Source of the DNA: an uncultured Bacteroidota bacterium
GTDB taxonomy: Bacteria; Bacteroidota; Bacteroidia; Bacteroidales; UBA932
DNA: 61,607 nt
NCBI GenBank assembly: GCA_937901965.1
Contig: CALGSW010000003.1
Coordinates: 1-61,607 of the forward strand
Reading direction: 5' to 3'
Positions 8,995-17,569 of this stretch are shown here, piece by piece. The stretch's first letter is position 1. Each line of letters begins with the position of its first letter. The translations under genes were made by a program, and so were the position numbers. The notes beneath the pieces are model-generated. The model was not told the DNA's origin. It saw only the letters and a program-made list of their open reading frames with translations, and made no database searches.

Positions 8995-9286
8995 TATATC
9001 CTTCATTCAGCTGCTTATTATTTTGAGAGCGTAGTTTTCTTACCTTTTCACGCTCTTCGCTGATAAGGTTTTCTGCAAAACCTACAACTGCAACCAAAAC
9101 AAAAGCCGCCGAAATCCAAATATAATAGGTCCAGTCCGGTCCGTCACCTTTTCTTTGCTGCTCTTTAGTCAACTCTCGCTGCACTGCAGAACCGCTTGCC
9201 ATTGGCTCAACCTTAGCAGAAGAGCTGGCAGCAACCGGGAAGCTGAACAGAATTAGCAGAAAAAATACCGTAATTTGCCTTTTCAT
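8987..9286 (-). CDS. Small secreted or membrane protein
   Basis: The 99-residue product has an N-terminal hydrophobic signal (residues 5-22), a polar linker, one clear transmembrane helix (about 54-71, YYIWISAAFVLVAVVGF) and a charged cytoplasmic tail. No family was recognised. It is the first gene of the operon leading into the transglutaminase and GH5 genes, overlapping the next start by 8 bases. Confidence 0.6.
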   Translation of the reverse strand: MKRQITVFFLLILFSFPVAASSSAKVEPMASGSAVQRELTKEQQRKGDGPDWTYYIWISAAFVLVAVVGFAENLISEEREKVRKLRSQNNKQLNEGYNE

Positions 9287-9375
9287 AAAAGGAAAGTAAT
9301 CTTATGTGATAAAATTAAACCCCTTTTATTATAAAATAAGCAAATATTAGTGAATACCCTATTCTTCCCCTATTT

Positions 9376-10185
9376 CTAACTCTCGCTCAAGGCCGCTCCA
9401 ATTGCTGTAGCGAACTCAGCATCCTGAGGAAATTCAAATTTGATGTTGTACATCCTTGAGATGCCCTGTAAAATTTTTTGACCTATCTGATTTCTGCTCC
9501 CGTTTCCGGTCACAAGAACGCAATTAGCATGTCTGCTCCTGGCTGCAAACACAGATATCACCCCTATCACCTGGAATACCATGTTCATTATTCCCATAGC
9601 AATATCCTCTTTTTCCGCAGTTTCCAGCATCTTACCAAAGTTTGCGGCTGTAGCTGTTTTATCCAGAAAGCTTATCTCCTTTTCAGAGATATCACCAATA
9701 AGCAAATCAACCTGATCCAGCTGCCCCTTCTCAGCAAGTCTTATTATATTATCAAACACAGATGTCTTTATCAATTCTTTTGATAACCCGGTGATTGTAC
9801 CACCACCTACACCTGTTCCACCTAAGTGTACTATCCGCTCCTTTGAAGCCTCAATAATTGATGTTCCTGTTCCAATATTTGCAATTACTACCGGATCTCT
9901 CTTTGCAAGAAACATCCCTCCAAGCCCTATTGCATTTATCTCATCAATTTTATGAGTGACAATCCCAAATATCTCCTTATTAATATTTACTGAACCTGCA
10001 CCGGTGATAATAATTTTTTCTATTGATGATATGTTAAAATTATTCTCAAGGATCATCTTTCCCAAAGCACCTGTCGCAGAAGTGACTGAATCAAAAGCCC
10101 TTGTCTTTACAGTTGTAAGAATCTTCCCATCCTCTACAGCAACAGCTTTTGTTGTAGTGCTTCCTATATCAATGCCTATAATCAT
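9376..10185 (-). CDS. coaW: Type II pantothenate kinase
   Basis: This enzyme should phosphorylate pantothenate in the first step of coenzyme A synthesis. It has the ASKHA ATP-binding fold with the phosphate-1 motif GIDIGSTTTK at the N-terminus, the NIGTGTS motif in the middle, the glycine-rich segment GGTGVGGGTITGLSK, and a late GNGS loop. At 269 residues it matches bacterial (Staphylococcus-type) PanK-II, which is shorter than the eukaryotic forms. These features separate it from CoaA and CoaX. It appears to be transcribed alone from the box at 10212-10219. Confidence 0.85.
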   Translation of the reverse strand: MIIGIDIGSTTTKAVAVEDGKILTTVKTRAFDSVTSATGALGKMILENNFNISSIEKIIITGAGSVNINKEIFGIVTHKIDEINAIGLGGMFLAKRDPVVIANIGTGTSIIEASKERIVHLGGTGVGGGTITGLSKELIKTSVFDNIIRLAEKGQLDQVDLLIGDISEKEISFLDKTATAANFGKMLETAEKEDIAMGIMNMVFQVIGVISVFAARSRHANCVLVTGNGSRNQIGQKILQGISRMYNIKFEFPQDAEFATAIGAALSES

Positions 10186-10211
10186 TGTTTAAAATGTTAG
10201 AAAATACTCGT

Positions 10212-10219
10212 CAAATATA
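10212..10219 (-). promoter_or_regulatory. Putative -7 box of the pantothenate kinase gene
   Basis: On the minus strand this reads TATATTTG, an exact match to TAnnTTTG, 26 bases before the start codon. No convincing -33 element was found. Confidence 0.4.
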
Positions 10220-10241
10220 GTAAAATCAATTATACTCACTA

Positions 10242-11321
10242 TTATTTCAGCACCCAGTCGTGAATTGCAATCCCCTCTTTATTTCCCAGGAAGTGTCCTG
10301 CAATCTTGTTGATTATATCATGACCTGCAGCACTGTTTGTAAAGTAAACAAGAATCCTTTTCTGATGGCCTTTAGATCTGGGTACAATCACAAAGAGTGC
10401 TTTAAAATTCCCGTTATCGCCCCAGTGAAAAGCCAAATCACCCAACTCTTTATTTCTCTCAACACCAAGACCAAGTCCCCAGAAAATATTATTATCACAC
10501 TCTCTGGGCCTCTCAGGATATCTAACGGCATTAACAACCGGTGAAAATACCTCACTTCTCATTCTTTTACCAATACCCTTCCCGTCACTCAATGCCACTA
10601 AAAATTTCATATAGTCTGAAGCTGTAGTTCTGAGAGTATAGGCAGAATTTGCTCGGGGAAATTTTCCCGGCCCCCTGTTTACCCCCTCTCTCGTATAACC
10701 CGATGCAGCAAGTGTGTCATACTTTTCCAACCACAAATAGGAGGTAGATGTCATTCCCAGGGGATTGAAAACCTCCTCCCTGGCTATCTCCTCTAATCCC
10801 TTCCCTTTAATATTCTCAACTGCTCGCTGAAGATAGGCAAAGGCTTCACCTGAGTAAGAGAAAGCTGAATCCGGCCTGAATTTGAAAGCAATTTTTGAAT
10901 CCGGCCATTCAGAAGAACTGGGAGAAGCTGACCAGTTTGGGAGACCCGTTTTATGGCTAAGCACCATTCTGGCGGTAATCACTGAAGCTGATTCGCCATC
11001 CTCAAACCTTCGTGTATCTGCATAATTGACAAGCGGTTCGTCAAGATCTATCTCCCCCCTACGGACCATCTTCATAACAATATAAGCAAATACCGGTTTG
11101 CTTAACGAGGCCGCCTGAAAAACAGTTGAACAATCAGCTCTGGCTTCTGTTGTATCTGAAGATGAAATCTCATAGCATATGCCTCTGTTTCCGTTTGTAT
11201 ATGCAACCTGAATAAGCGGAATGCCTGCTTCTCTGGCTATCTCTTTAATACGCTCCTGCGATTCGGCGCGGCTGAAAAATAAAAAAAGGGCCAGCAGGCT
11301 CAGCGAAATATATTTAATCAT
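10242..11321 (-). CDS. Secreted serine hydrolase, beta-lactamase/AmpC fold
   Basis: The mature protein follows a signal peptide ending near SRAESQ. It carries the class C beta-lactamase/DD-peptidase fold: SxxK motif SLSKP (S72, K75), the tyrosine motif as YSG, and HWGDNG in place of the KTG triad. Members include esterases, D-aminopeptidases and peptidoglycan-acting enzymes, so true beta-lactam hydrolysis is not implied. A TTG lies three codons upstream (11330), but the ATG at 11321 begins a normal signal peptide. TAACTTTA at 11340-11347 (minus strand) is a plausible -7 box. Confidence 0.8.
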   Translation of the reverse strand: MIKYISLSLLALFLFFSRAESQERIKEIAREAGIPLIQVAYTNGNRGICYEISSSDTTEARADCSTVFQAASLSKPVFAYIVMKMVRRGEIDLDEPLVNYADTRRFEDGESASVITARMVLSHKTGLPNWSASPSSSEWPDSKIAFKFRPDSAFSYSGEAFAYLQRAVENIKGKGLEEIAREEVFNPLGMTSTSYLWLEKYDTLAASGYTREGVNRGPGKFPRANSAYTLRTTASDYMKFLVALSDGKGIGKRMRSEVFSPVVNAVRYPERPRECDNNIFWGLGLGVERNKELGDLAFHWGDNGNFKALFVIVPRSKGHQKRILVYFTNSAAGHDIINKIAGHFLGNKEGIAIHDWVLK

Positions 11322-11378
11322 TGTACTCAAATTTGACCGTAAAGTTATATATTTTTACAGGAGTAAAAAGTTAAAAAG

Positions 11379-12041
11379 ATGAAAGCTGTTATTATTGGGA
11401 CAACCGGTCTCACCGGTGAAAAGATATTAAATTATCTCCTTAAAAAACCCCTGATTGAAGAGGTAAAGTCCTTTCAGAGGTCAGGTTCAGAATTCAGCCA
11501 CCAAAAACTCAAAGTCATTATAACTGATTTTAGAGATATTGAAAATCTGAAAGACCAGATAACAGGAGATGTTCTTTTTAATGCAATGGGGACTACAATC
11601 AGGAAAGCCGGCAGCAAAAAAGAGCAACAAAGAATTGACCGGGATATCCCGGTTGCTTTTGCCAGGATTGCCTCTCAGAATGGAGTAAAACTGATGCTCA
11701 ACGTATCAAGTATTGGGGCTTCATTAAATAGCGGGTTTTACCTGAAAACCAAAGCCGAGATGGAGGAGGGAACCTCATCAGCTATGAATGGGAGAGTAGT
11801 TCACTTCAGGCCCTCTTTACTCCTTGGGAAGAGAAAAGGAACGGACTTCAGGCTGGCTGAACAGATGTCATCTGCAGTCATGAAATTAATATCACCTCTT
11901 CTGCGAGGTTCTATGTCAAAGTACAGAGGCATAGATACAGATCTCCTGGCAAAAGCAATGGTTAAAGCTGCTCTAAATCCTGAAAATCTCCAAAAAGTAT
12001 TTTACTATACTGATATCGTAAAAATCGCTGAAGAGGTATAG
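11379..12041 (+). CDS. NAD(P)-binding Rossmann-fold protein (atypical SDR)
   Basis: The 220-residue protein begins with a nucleotide-binding motif in a Rossmann fold (IIGTTGLTGEKIL), followed by an NADP-type strand order. Later motifs are NAMGTTIRKAGS, LNVSSIGA and the pair HFRPSLLLGKRKG. This pattern fits NAD(P)H-binding atypical short-chain proteins of the HTATIP2/YwnB type. The SDR catalytic tyrosine is not clearly present (FYLKTKAEME is the nearest YxxxK-like stretch). It diverges from the serine hydrolase. Substrate unknown. Confidence 0.75.
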   Translation: MKAVIIGTTGLTGEKILNYLLKKPLIEEVKSFQRSGSEFSHQKLKVIITDFRDIENLKDQITGDVLFNAMGTTIRKAGSKKEQQRIDRDIPVAFARIASQNGVKLMLNVSSIGASLNSGFYLKTKAEMEEGTSSAMNGRVVHFRPSLLLGKRKGTDFRLAEQMSSAVMKLISPLLRGSMSKYRGIDTDLLAKAMVKAALNPENLQKVFYYTDIVKIAEEV

Positions 12042-12094
12042 TATAATTACACTTTTATATTTAAATTCAGTGCGATTTAAAAACTGAATTGGCT

Positions 12095-12862
12095 ATGAAA
12101 AAGACATTCAAGCTTATAGCATTATTATCTATGCTATTTGTGCCTGTGTTGTTATTTACACAGACACTGCCAAAGACACTGGACGTTCATGAAAAGGATG
12201 GTAAAATAACTAGATTTTCTCTTGAGAATATTGAGAAAATCACAATTGGAGGCCCTCAGATTGCCTGGACAGACAATATGGTAAAGGATGGTGATGGTAA
12301 TATTTACCAAACAGTTAAGATAGGACATCAGGTATGGCTGGCCTCAAATCTTAAAACAACCAAGTATAATGACGGCACCCCTATTGCAAACATTACAGTA
12401 GGTGCAGAATGGAGCAAAACCAAAACCGGAGCATATAGCTGGTATATGAACAATGCCGATAACAAGGATGTTTATGGCGCTTTGTACAATTGGTATGCTG
12501 TTGCTGAAGACAGAATCTGCCCAAAAGGATACCATGTTCCAAGAAAAGAGGAACTTAGGGCGCTCGTGGAGGCTGTAGGTGTTGCCCAGCCGGGAGCCAG
12601 ACTTAAGGTTGCCGGTACTCAATACTGGAGAAATAATAAACCTGAGACAGACAATTCAAGCGGTTTCAGCGCACTCCCAGGAGGAGCGAGACAGCTCAAC
12701 GCATCTTTTCAGGGAGAGGGTTCAATTGGCAGATGGTGGGCAATTGATGCAGGATCTGCAGATTATGCAGACTTTCTGATAATGTATGACAACAGCCATG
12801 TTGCAAATTTTATGGTTGCACAAAAATGGCTTGGCTCCTCTGTTCGCTGTGTGAGAGACTAA
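12095..12862 (+). CDS. FISUMP-domain secreted protein
   Basis: A signal peptide (LIALLSMLFVPVLLF) is followed by a short region and a C-terminal FISUMP domain (Fibrobacter succinogenes major paralogous domain). Its hallmarks are VKIGHQVWLASNLKTTKYNDG, ALYNWYAV, CPKGYHVPRKEEL, and the terminal VRCVRD. The domain shares the RxPTxxE pattern of formylglycine-generating-enzyme/C-type-lectin-like folds, so ligand binding is plausible but unproven. An ATG two codons upstream (12089) is equally possible as start. The gene overlaps the convergent GH10-like gene by 4 bases at the stops. Three more FISUMP domains occur in the fimbrial operon. Confidence 0.8.
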   Translation: MKKTFKLIALLSMLFVPVLLFTQTLPKTLDVHEKDGKITRFSLENIEKITIGGPQIAWTDNMVKDGDGNIYQTVKIGHQVWLASNLKTTKYNDGTPIANITVGAEWSKTKTGAYSWYMNNADNKDVYGALYNWYAVAEDRICPKGYHVPRKEELRALVEAVGVAQPGARLKVAGTQYWRNNKPETDNSSGFSALPGGARQLNASFQGEGSIGRWWAIDAGSADYADFLIMYDNSHVANFMVAQKWLGSSVRCVRD

Positions 12863-14010
12863 CTCTCCTGTTTGTAAACAGCAATGGCCTCTTTCAGCTT
12901 CTCCCAGTAACCCTCGGTTCTGTCAACAAGCTCAAGCGAGAAGAGGCAGATTCCCTTTGAACCGCCGTTTTTTGCATAATTGAAGAACTCGTTAATTCTC
13001 TCCTTAGGAACATGGCCTATGAATAGCCCTGATGTGAGGTATGCTTTGCTTCCGCTTAACTTAAGTGCCTCAACACCCTCTCTGGTTGCCCTCTCAATAT
13101 CCTGGTCATCCCAATCGTAGAATTTATGATATATCATAGGAAAAAGAACATCAACATTCTTGAAATTTGCCCAATCCTGCCTTACTAACTTTTTTGACTC
13201 TTCAGGAGATGCAAATACTGCAGCAGAAGCGATTTTCCCGTGGGCTTTGATCTCTTTTGCAACTTCACTGGCCATATTGGCAAGGGCATCCCATCTGAAC
13301 TGCATCCATTTCTCATCTGCAGTAGGGTCTTCAATATCCATAGGATCAACTCCTGTCTTCTCTTTGTACTGCTTTCTGCACTCATCGCAATAACAGAAGT
13401 CCCATAAAGGATAGACCTTATCCTGAATAACATTCCTTGATGCGTGGAGTCCGTATGGCAAAATTGCATCGGGATATCTTATGAAATCCATATGCACCCC
13501 GGCGAGTCCATCAATCTCTGCCAGCTCGGCAACTCTATCCTTAAGATATTCAATTGTCTCCGGTCTTGAAGGGCAGAGCCACCGGTAGTGTTCCCTGTTA
13601 TAAAGCTTTATATCCAGACAGGACTCCCCCTGTGCATTCACCTGATACCAGTCCGGATGGGCATTTCTCAGGCTCATCTCAGTCCTGTTTGTTGTCCAGA
13701 GCCAGGCGTGAAGCTCAATATCATATTTTTGAGCATACTCAAGTGCCCGTTTTACGATGAGAATTGCGGCACTGTCTCTGAAAGCCGTTGAATCCCCTAT
13801 CACTTCAGGGTAACCTCCGTGGCACTCCAGAATTATTGCGTCAATTCCTGCATCAGATGCTTTACTGAAATAGTGCTCCCACTGGTCGGGAGTCATAGTG
13901 GTTTTGCCGGACATCCATGCCCACACTTTCTTATCTGCACCATCCTGCCTGCCGCAAGACAATATAATTGAAGAGATTAGCAAAACAAACGGGATTAAAA
14001 GTCTTTTCAT
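12859..14010 (-). CDS. GH10-like (GHL10-type) lipoprotein
   Basis: A 383-residue lipoprotein (lipobox ILSC, C19) with a TIM-barrel of the glycosyl-hydrolase-like family found in Bacteroidota. Motifs are ELHAWLWTTNR, the barrel strand GVHMDFIRYPD, and a CYCDECRKQ cysteine cluster often seen in this family. Typical members are about 350-450 residues and their substrates are mostly unknown; some related proteins act on amino-sugar polymers. A catalytic role for the DFIRYP aspartate is inferred only by position. Confidence 0.7.
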   Translation of the reverse strand: MKRLLIPFVLLISSIILSCGRQDGADKKVWAWMSGKTTMTPDQWEHYFSKASDAGIDAIILECHGGYPEVIGDSTAFRDSAAILIVKRALEYAQKYDIELHAWLWTTNRTEMSLRNAHPDWYQVNAQGESCLDIKLYNREHYRWLCPSRPETIEYLKDRVAELAEIDGLAGVHMDFIRYPDAILPYGLHASRNVIQDKVYPLWDFCYCDECRKQYKEKTGVDPMDIEDPTADEKWMQFRWDALANMASEVAKEIKAHGKIASAAVFASPEESKKLVRQDWANFKNVDVLFPMIYHKFYDWDDQDIERATREGVEALKLSGSKAYLTSGLFIGHVPKERINEFFNYAKNGGSKGICLFSLELVDRTEGYWEKLKEAIAVYKQES

Positions 14011-14042
14011 ATCTCAAATTTAAGCATTCCAACGCAATTTAG

Positions 14043-14050
14043 TATATTTG
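14043..14050 (+). promoter_or_regulatory. Putative -7 box of the DUF2461 gene
   Basis: TATATTTG matches TAnnTTTG and lies 5 bases before the ATG at 14056, so the message would be almost leaderless if this box is used. Confidence 0.35.
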
Positions 14051-14055
14051 TTCCT

Positions 14056-14733
14056 ATGAAAAAAGTATTGGAATTTCTTAATAATCTTCAGCAAAACAAC
14101 TACAGAGAGTGGTTTGAAGAGCATAAATCTGAGTACAAAGAGGCTCAGGCAATTTTTAATGATACGGTAAACAAGCTGATTGCCGCAATTTCATTATTTG
14201 ACCCCGCAATAGCAAAACTTACGGCAAAGGATTGTACATTCCGGATATACAGAGACGTAAGATTTTCAAAAGACAAGAACCCATACAAAACACATATGGG
14301 CGCCTTTATCTCTCCATACGGAAGGGGCAGTGGCTATTCAGGGTACTATTTTCATGTTGAGGCCGAGGGTTCTAACTACATAGGCGGCCACATCCTGAGT
14401 ACAGGTGTTTACAGGCCGGAACCGTCTGCGTTAAAGAGCATCCGCGAAGAGATTTTTCTGAACGGAGACGAATTCCAGGAGACAATCTCTAAAGCAAAAA
14501 ACTTTAAGATTGAAACAGGTGAGGCATTAAAAAGGGTACCCGGCGGATACCCCTCTGAATTCAAATATGCAGATTACCTAAAGCTGAAAAACTACTTTCT
14601 TACCAGATACGTTGACGACAGCTGGATGACCTCGCCTGACCTGATTGAGAGATCTGTTCAAGAGTACAGAACCACTAAAGAGTTCCACGATATGCTCAAC
14701 AAAGCAATCAGCTACGCTTTTGAAAATAGATAA
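14056..14733 (+). CDS. DUF2461 family protein
   Basis: A 225-residue cytoplasmic protein matching the DUF2461/TIGR02453 family. The markers are FLNNLQQNNYREWFEEHKSE near the N-terminus and FRIYRDVRFSKDKNPYKTHMGAF around residues 75-98. The family is widespread in bacteria and fungi and has no established biochemical role. No operon partner is seen; the next gene is convergent. Confidence 0.85.
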   Translation: MKKVLEFLNNLQQNNYREWFEEHKSEYKEAQAIFNDTVNKLIAAISLFDPAIAKLTAKDCTFRIYRDVRFSKDKNPYKTHMGAFISPYGRGSGYSGYYFHVEAEGSNYIGGHILSTGVYRPEPSALKSIREEIFLNGDEFQETISKAKNFKIETGEALKRVPGGYPSEFKYADYLKLKNYFLTRYVDDSWMTSPDLIERSVQEYRTTKEFHDMLNKAISYAFENR

Positions 14734-14749
14734 GTTACGCCTTACTTAA

Positions 14750-15568
14750 TCAATTTCTGTATAGCTCTATAAGCTTATCCTTTGTCTGAGCTAAGTGACC
14801 CGCACCCATTACAACAAATACTCTTTTATACTCATTTTTAGACTTCTCTAATAAGTTCAGAAGATGAATATTTCTAAACGAGGTTATATCAAGGTATATA
14901 TTCTGAAACATCTTATTGTCTCTTTGGTTACTTCCGTATTCCCTGTACATTTTTGATCCCTCCCAATTGGTTGAATCAATTTTTTTAGAAATGTTTGAAT
15001 TGACAACCTCCAGTAACCTGTCAAATCCTATAAGAGTTGAATCTATTACTAGTCCATCTTTAATAAGGTCATTCGTCATACTCTTCATAATCTGTTCTAA
15101 AGAGAGTTTCCTTACATTTCCCGTTAACTGGACAGAGCCTATTTGTCTTACAATATAAAATGCTAGAATATTTTCAGGACTATATTTTGACTGGAGATAG
15201 CGCAGCTGATCTTTAAAAGAGGGCTCAATGTCTCTAACTAAAATACCTTTGCTTTTTGCATAAAATGAAGCAAATGAAGACTCTCCAGCCTTTATTGCAT
15301 CAGCTTTTGTTGTGTCTCTCCTCCTGTTAGCACCTCCCTCAACAAAAACAACATCCGGGCAGAATTCATCTATCTTTAACTCAATCTCCTTAAAAATTGG
15401 ATTTTCTGCAGATTCGGTGTGTATAGTATAAAACCAGAACAGCGATCTCTCACCGTCACTAAGTATTAAATGTTTGTTACGGTGTTCATATTTAACATCT
15501 TTATCGGCACATACTCCATTTATATGAAAAAGAGCAAAGAACACAGAGAAGAATACAAAAGTCCTCAT
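14750..15568 (-). CDS. TraB/GumN (TIKI)-like secreted protein
   Basis: A 272-residue protein with a signal peptide (FFSVFFALFHINGVCA). The features suggesting a TraB/GumN/TIKI fold are VVFVEGGANRR near residue 75 and VVMGAGHLAQ near the C-terminus, resembling the GxxH motif of that metalloprotease-like family. The match is partial: the first conserved histidine motif of the family is not obvious, so activity is uncertain. It is transcribed alone; TATTTTTG at 15600-15607 on the minus strand is a good -7 box. Confidence 0.5.
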   Translation of the reverse strand: MRTFVFFSVFFALFHINGVCADKDVKYEHRNKHLILSDGERSLFWFYTIHTESAENPIFKEIELKIDEFCPDVVFVEGGANRRRDTTKADAIKAGESSFASFYAKSKGILVRDIEPSFKDQLRYLQSKYSPENILAFYIVRQIGSVQLTGNVRKLSLEQIMKSMTNDLIKDGLVIDSTLIGFDRLLEVVNSNISKKIDSTNWEGSKMYREYGSNQRDNKMFQNIYLDITSFRNIHLLNLLEKSKNEYKRVFVVMGAGHLAQTKDKLIELYRN

Positions 15569-15599
15569 ATATAAATCAATTAATTACTATAATCCGTCA

Positions 15600-15607
15600 C
15601 AAAAATA
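15600..15607 (-). promoter_or_regulatory. Putative -7 box of the TraB/GumN-like gene
   Basis: Reads TATTTTTG on the minus strand, exact to TAnnTTTG, 31 bases before the start codon. No clear -33 element. Confidence 0.38.
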
Positions 15608-15619
15608 AGGGTGTATAAA

Positions 15620-15663
15620 TTTATATAAAAGAAAGAATGGGTGAAGCTGAATACTTCACCCAT
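15620..15663 (-). terminator. Terminator after the GMP reductase gene
   Basis: ATGGGTGAAG (15637-15646) and CTTCACCCAT (15654-15663) form a perfect 10-bp stem with a 7-base loop. On the minus strand the hairpin is followed by TCTTTCTTTT. It lies about 60 bases beyond the guaC stop. Confidence 0.75.
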
Positions 15664-15725
15664 GAACGAGATACATCCGACCCTACTCTGGCCATATTGA
15701 CATTTATCCTTAATATTTATAATTG

Positions 15726-16769
15726 TCACCCCTTTGAGTATACCTGATTCTCCTGCTCCTCAACCCTGATGAATGTGGTACGTTTTGACAACTCCTTGAG
15801 CTGAGAGGCACCCACATAAGTACAGGTGCTCCTTACCCCTCCCAGTATGTCAAGGACAGTTTCATCAACTTTTCCTCTGTAAGGAACAGTAACGGTCTTT
15901 CCCTCGCTGGCCCGATATTCGGCTACACCCCCGGAGTGCTTTTTCATTGCCGTTGCCGAACTCATACCGTAGAATATTTTAACCTTCTCACCGTTCTTCT
16001 CCTCAATCTCTCCGCCACTCTCGTCGTGACCGGCAAACATACCGCCGAGCATCACAAAATCTGCCCCTGCCCCAAATGCCTTTGCCACATCTCCTGGTGT
16101 TGAACAACCGCCGTCGCTGATAATGAGGCCTCCAAGACCGTGAGCCGCATCGGCACACTCAATAATAGCAGAGAGCTGGGGATAACCTACTCCAGTCTTT
16201 ACCCTGGTTGTACAAACAGACCCTGGACCAATCCCCACTTTGATTATATCAGCACCTGAAAGTAGCAACTCCTCAACCATCTCACCGGTGACAACGTTAC
16301 CTGCAATAATTACTTTGTCAATAAATTGCTTTCTAACCTTTCTCAGAAATGCGACAAAATGTTCTGAATAACCGTTGGCGACATCAATGCATATAAATCT
16401 TAACTGAGGGTGGTCATTAATCACATTTAGAAGTTTTTCAAAATCTGCACCTGAAGTTCCGGTACTAACAGCGATAAAATTTTCAATTCCTTTGGGAGCC
16501 TTTCCCATAAAGCCCCTCCACTCCTCAATTGTGTAGTGCTTATGAATTGCTGTAAACATTTTATGCTTAAAGAGGGCTAGTGCCATATCAAAAGTACCCA
16601 CTGTATCCATATTTGCAGCCATAACAGGAACACCTGTCCACTCGGTCTTGGTATGCATAAGCCTGAATGTCCTCTCCAGTTTAACCTGAGAGCGGCTCTT
16701 TAGTGTGGATCTTTTAGGACGAAACATCACATCCTTGAAACCCAGTTTAATATCGTACTCTATTCTCAT
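15726..16769 (-). CDS. guaC: GMP reductase
   Basis: GMP reductase converts GMP to IMP with NADPH, linking guanine and adenine nucleotide pools. The 347-residue length and the active-site cysteine at 186 in GPGSVCTTR agree with Escherichia coli GuaC. Other markers are MAANMDTVGTF near residue 50, IAGNVVTGE, the DGGCSTPGDVAKAFGAGADFVM phosphate-binding region, and the absence of a CBS domain, which separates it from IMP dehydrogenase. It begins 28 bases after the HD-domain gene on the same strand and ends in a strong terminator. Confidence 0.92.
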   Translation of the reverse strand: MRIEYDIKLGFKDVMFRPKRSTLKSRSQVKLERTFRLMHTKTEWTGVPVMAANMDTVGTFDMALALFKHKMFTAIHKHYTIEEWRGFMGKAPKGIENFIAVSTGTSGADFEKLLNVINDHPQLRFICIDVANGYSEHFVAFLRKVRKQFIDKVIIAGNVVTGEMVEELLLSGADIIKVGIGPGSVCTTRVKTGVGYPQLSAIIECADAAHGLGGLIISDGGCSTPGDVAKAFGAGADFVMLGGMFAGHDESGGEIEEKNGEKVKIFYGMSSATAMKKHSGGVAEYRASEGKTVTVPYRGKVDETVLDILGGVRSTCTYVGASQLKELSKRTTFIRVEEQENQVYSKG

Positions 16770-16797
16770 TTTATATATTTTAATACACAGTTCCTAT

Positions 16798-17355
16798 TCA
16801 AAAACCCAGTTCAGTCTCAATAGGCGCAAGTGCTTCAATTGCAAGTTCTGCAAATTCATCTAGTGGAATTCCCAACTTTTCGCACTCCAGGATATTCTCT
16901 CTATGCACCGATGCTGCAAAAAGTTTCTCCTTCATCCTCTTTACAACCGACTTTGTCTTTACGCTTGATATTTTCTTGTCCGGATAGACAAGTGCAACTG
17001 CAAAAATTAGCCCGGTTATAGTCTCCCCGGCAGCCAAGGCATGATGAAATTTCTCACTCCGATGCCTTCCGGTAGCCTTTTCATTATGTAAAAGAATAGC
17101 CTCAACAGCATCCTCAGGGAACTCCTCACCCCTTAACATCTGCGCAGATACATTTCCATGTTTCAATGAATCCCCGTTAGTAATCTCAACATCCAGATCG
17201 TGCATTAGCCCGGCCAGGCCCCATTTATCAAGGTCCTCCCCCAGCCTCAGAGCCAGTGCTCTCATCACCGCCTCAGACGCAAGAGAGTGAGCAATCATTT
17301 TAGGGTTAGAGATATTAGCTTTCAGAAGATTCAGGTAGTTTTCTCTGGTTTTCAT
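16798..17355 (-). CDS. HD-domain (HDIG-type) protein
   Basis: A 185-residue cytoplasmic protein with the metal-binding HD motif in GLAGLMHDLDVE and later histidines in KHGNVSAQM and ILLHNE. The pattern fits HDIG-related phosphohydrolases acting on nucleotides or phosphorylated metabolites. It sits immediately upstream of guaC, which suggests a purine nucleotide substrate (inference). CGAAGTTA at 17375-17382 (TAACTTCG on the minus strand) is a plausible, one-mismatch -7 box. Confidence 0.78.
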   Translation of the reverse strand: MKTRENYLNLLKANISNPKMIAHSLASEAVMRALALRLGEDLDKWGLAGLMHDLDVEITNGDSLKHGNVSAQMLRGEEFPEDAVEAILLHNEKATGRHRSEKFHHALAAGETITGLIFAVALVYPDKKISSVKTKSVVKRMKEKLFAASVHRENILECEKLGIPLDEFAELAIEALAPIETELGF

Positions 17356-17453
17356 TTCACTATAATTAGGGGAACGAAGTTAGAAAAAAATACAAAACTC
17401 CACCATCCCGGCCGCAGCCACAGCCCAGGGGTCAGACATAACCCTAGCCCTAG

Positions 17454-17569
17454 CCGCTACCCCAGGGGTAAAGTGTCAAGTGTCAGAAAATAAACATATT
17501 ACAAAATATTGCTAATTCAAACAAAATGCTTATTATCAATTGTTTGACACTTTACCCCTGGGGTAGCGG
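17454..17569. repeat. Inverted repeat, copy B of the GACACTTT family
   Basis: Bases 17454-17479 and 17544-17569 are exact reverse complements (26 bp) around a 64-base AT-rich loop. The right arm starts TTGACACTTTACCCC. Flanking GC-rich sequences (17404-17432 and 17570-17600) continue as an imperfect inverted repeat. The element lies between the HD gene and the MarR gene, and its right half encodes the last residues of the MarR-family protein. Confidence 0.85.

Noticed and set aside
4159..14010. A complete polysaccharide utilisation locus
   Set aside because: Several glycosidases are present but no SusC/SusD pair, sulfatase or ECF/HTCS regulator of the locus is near.
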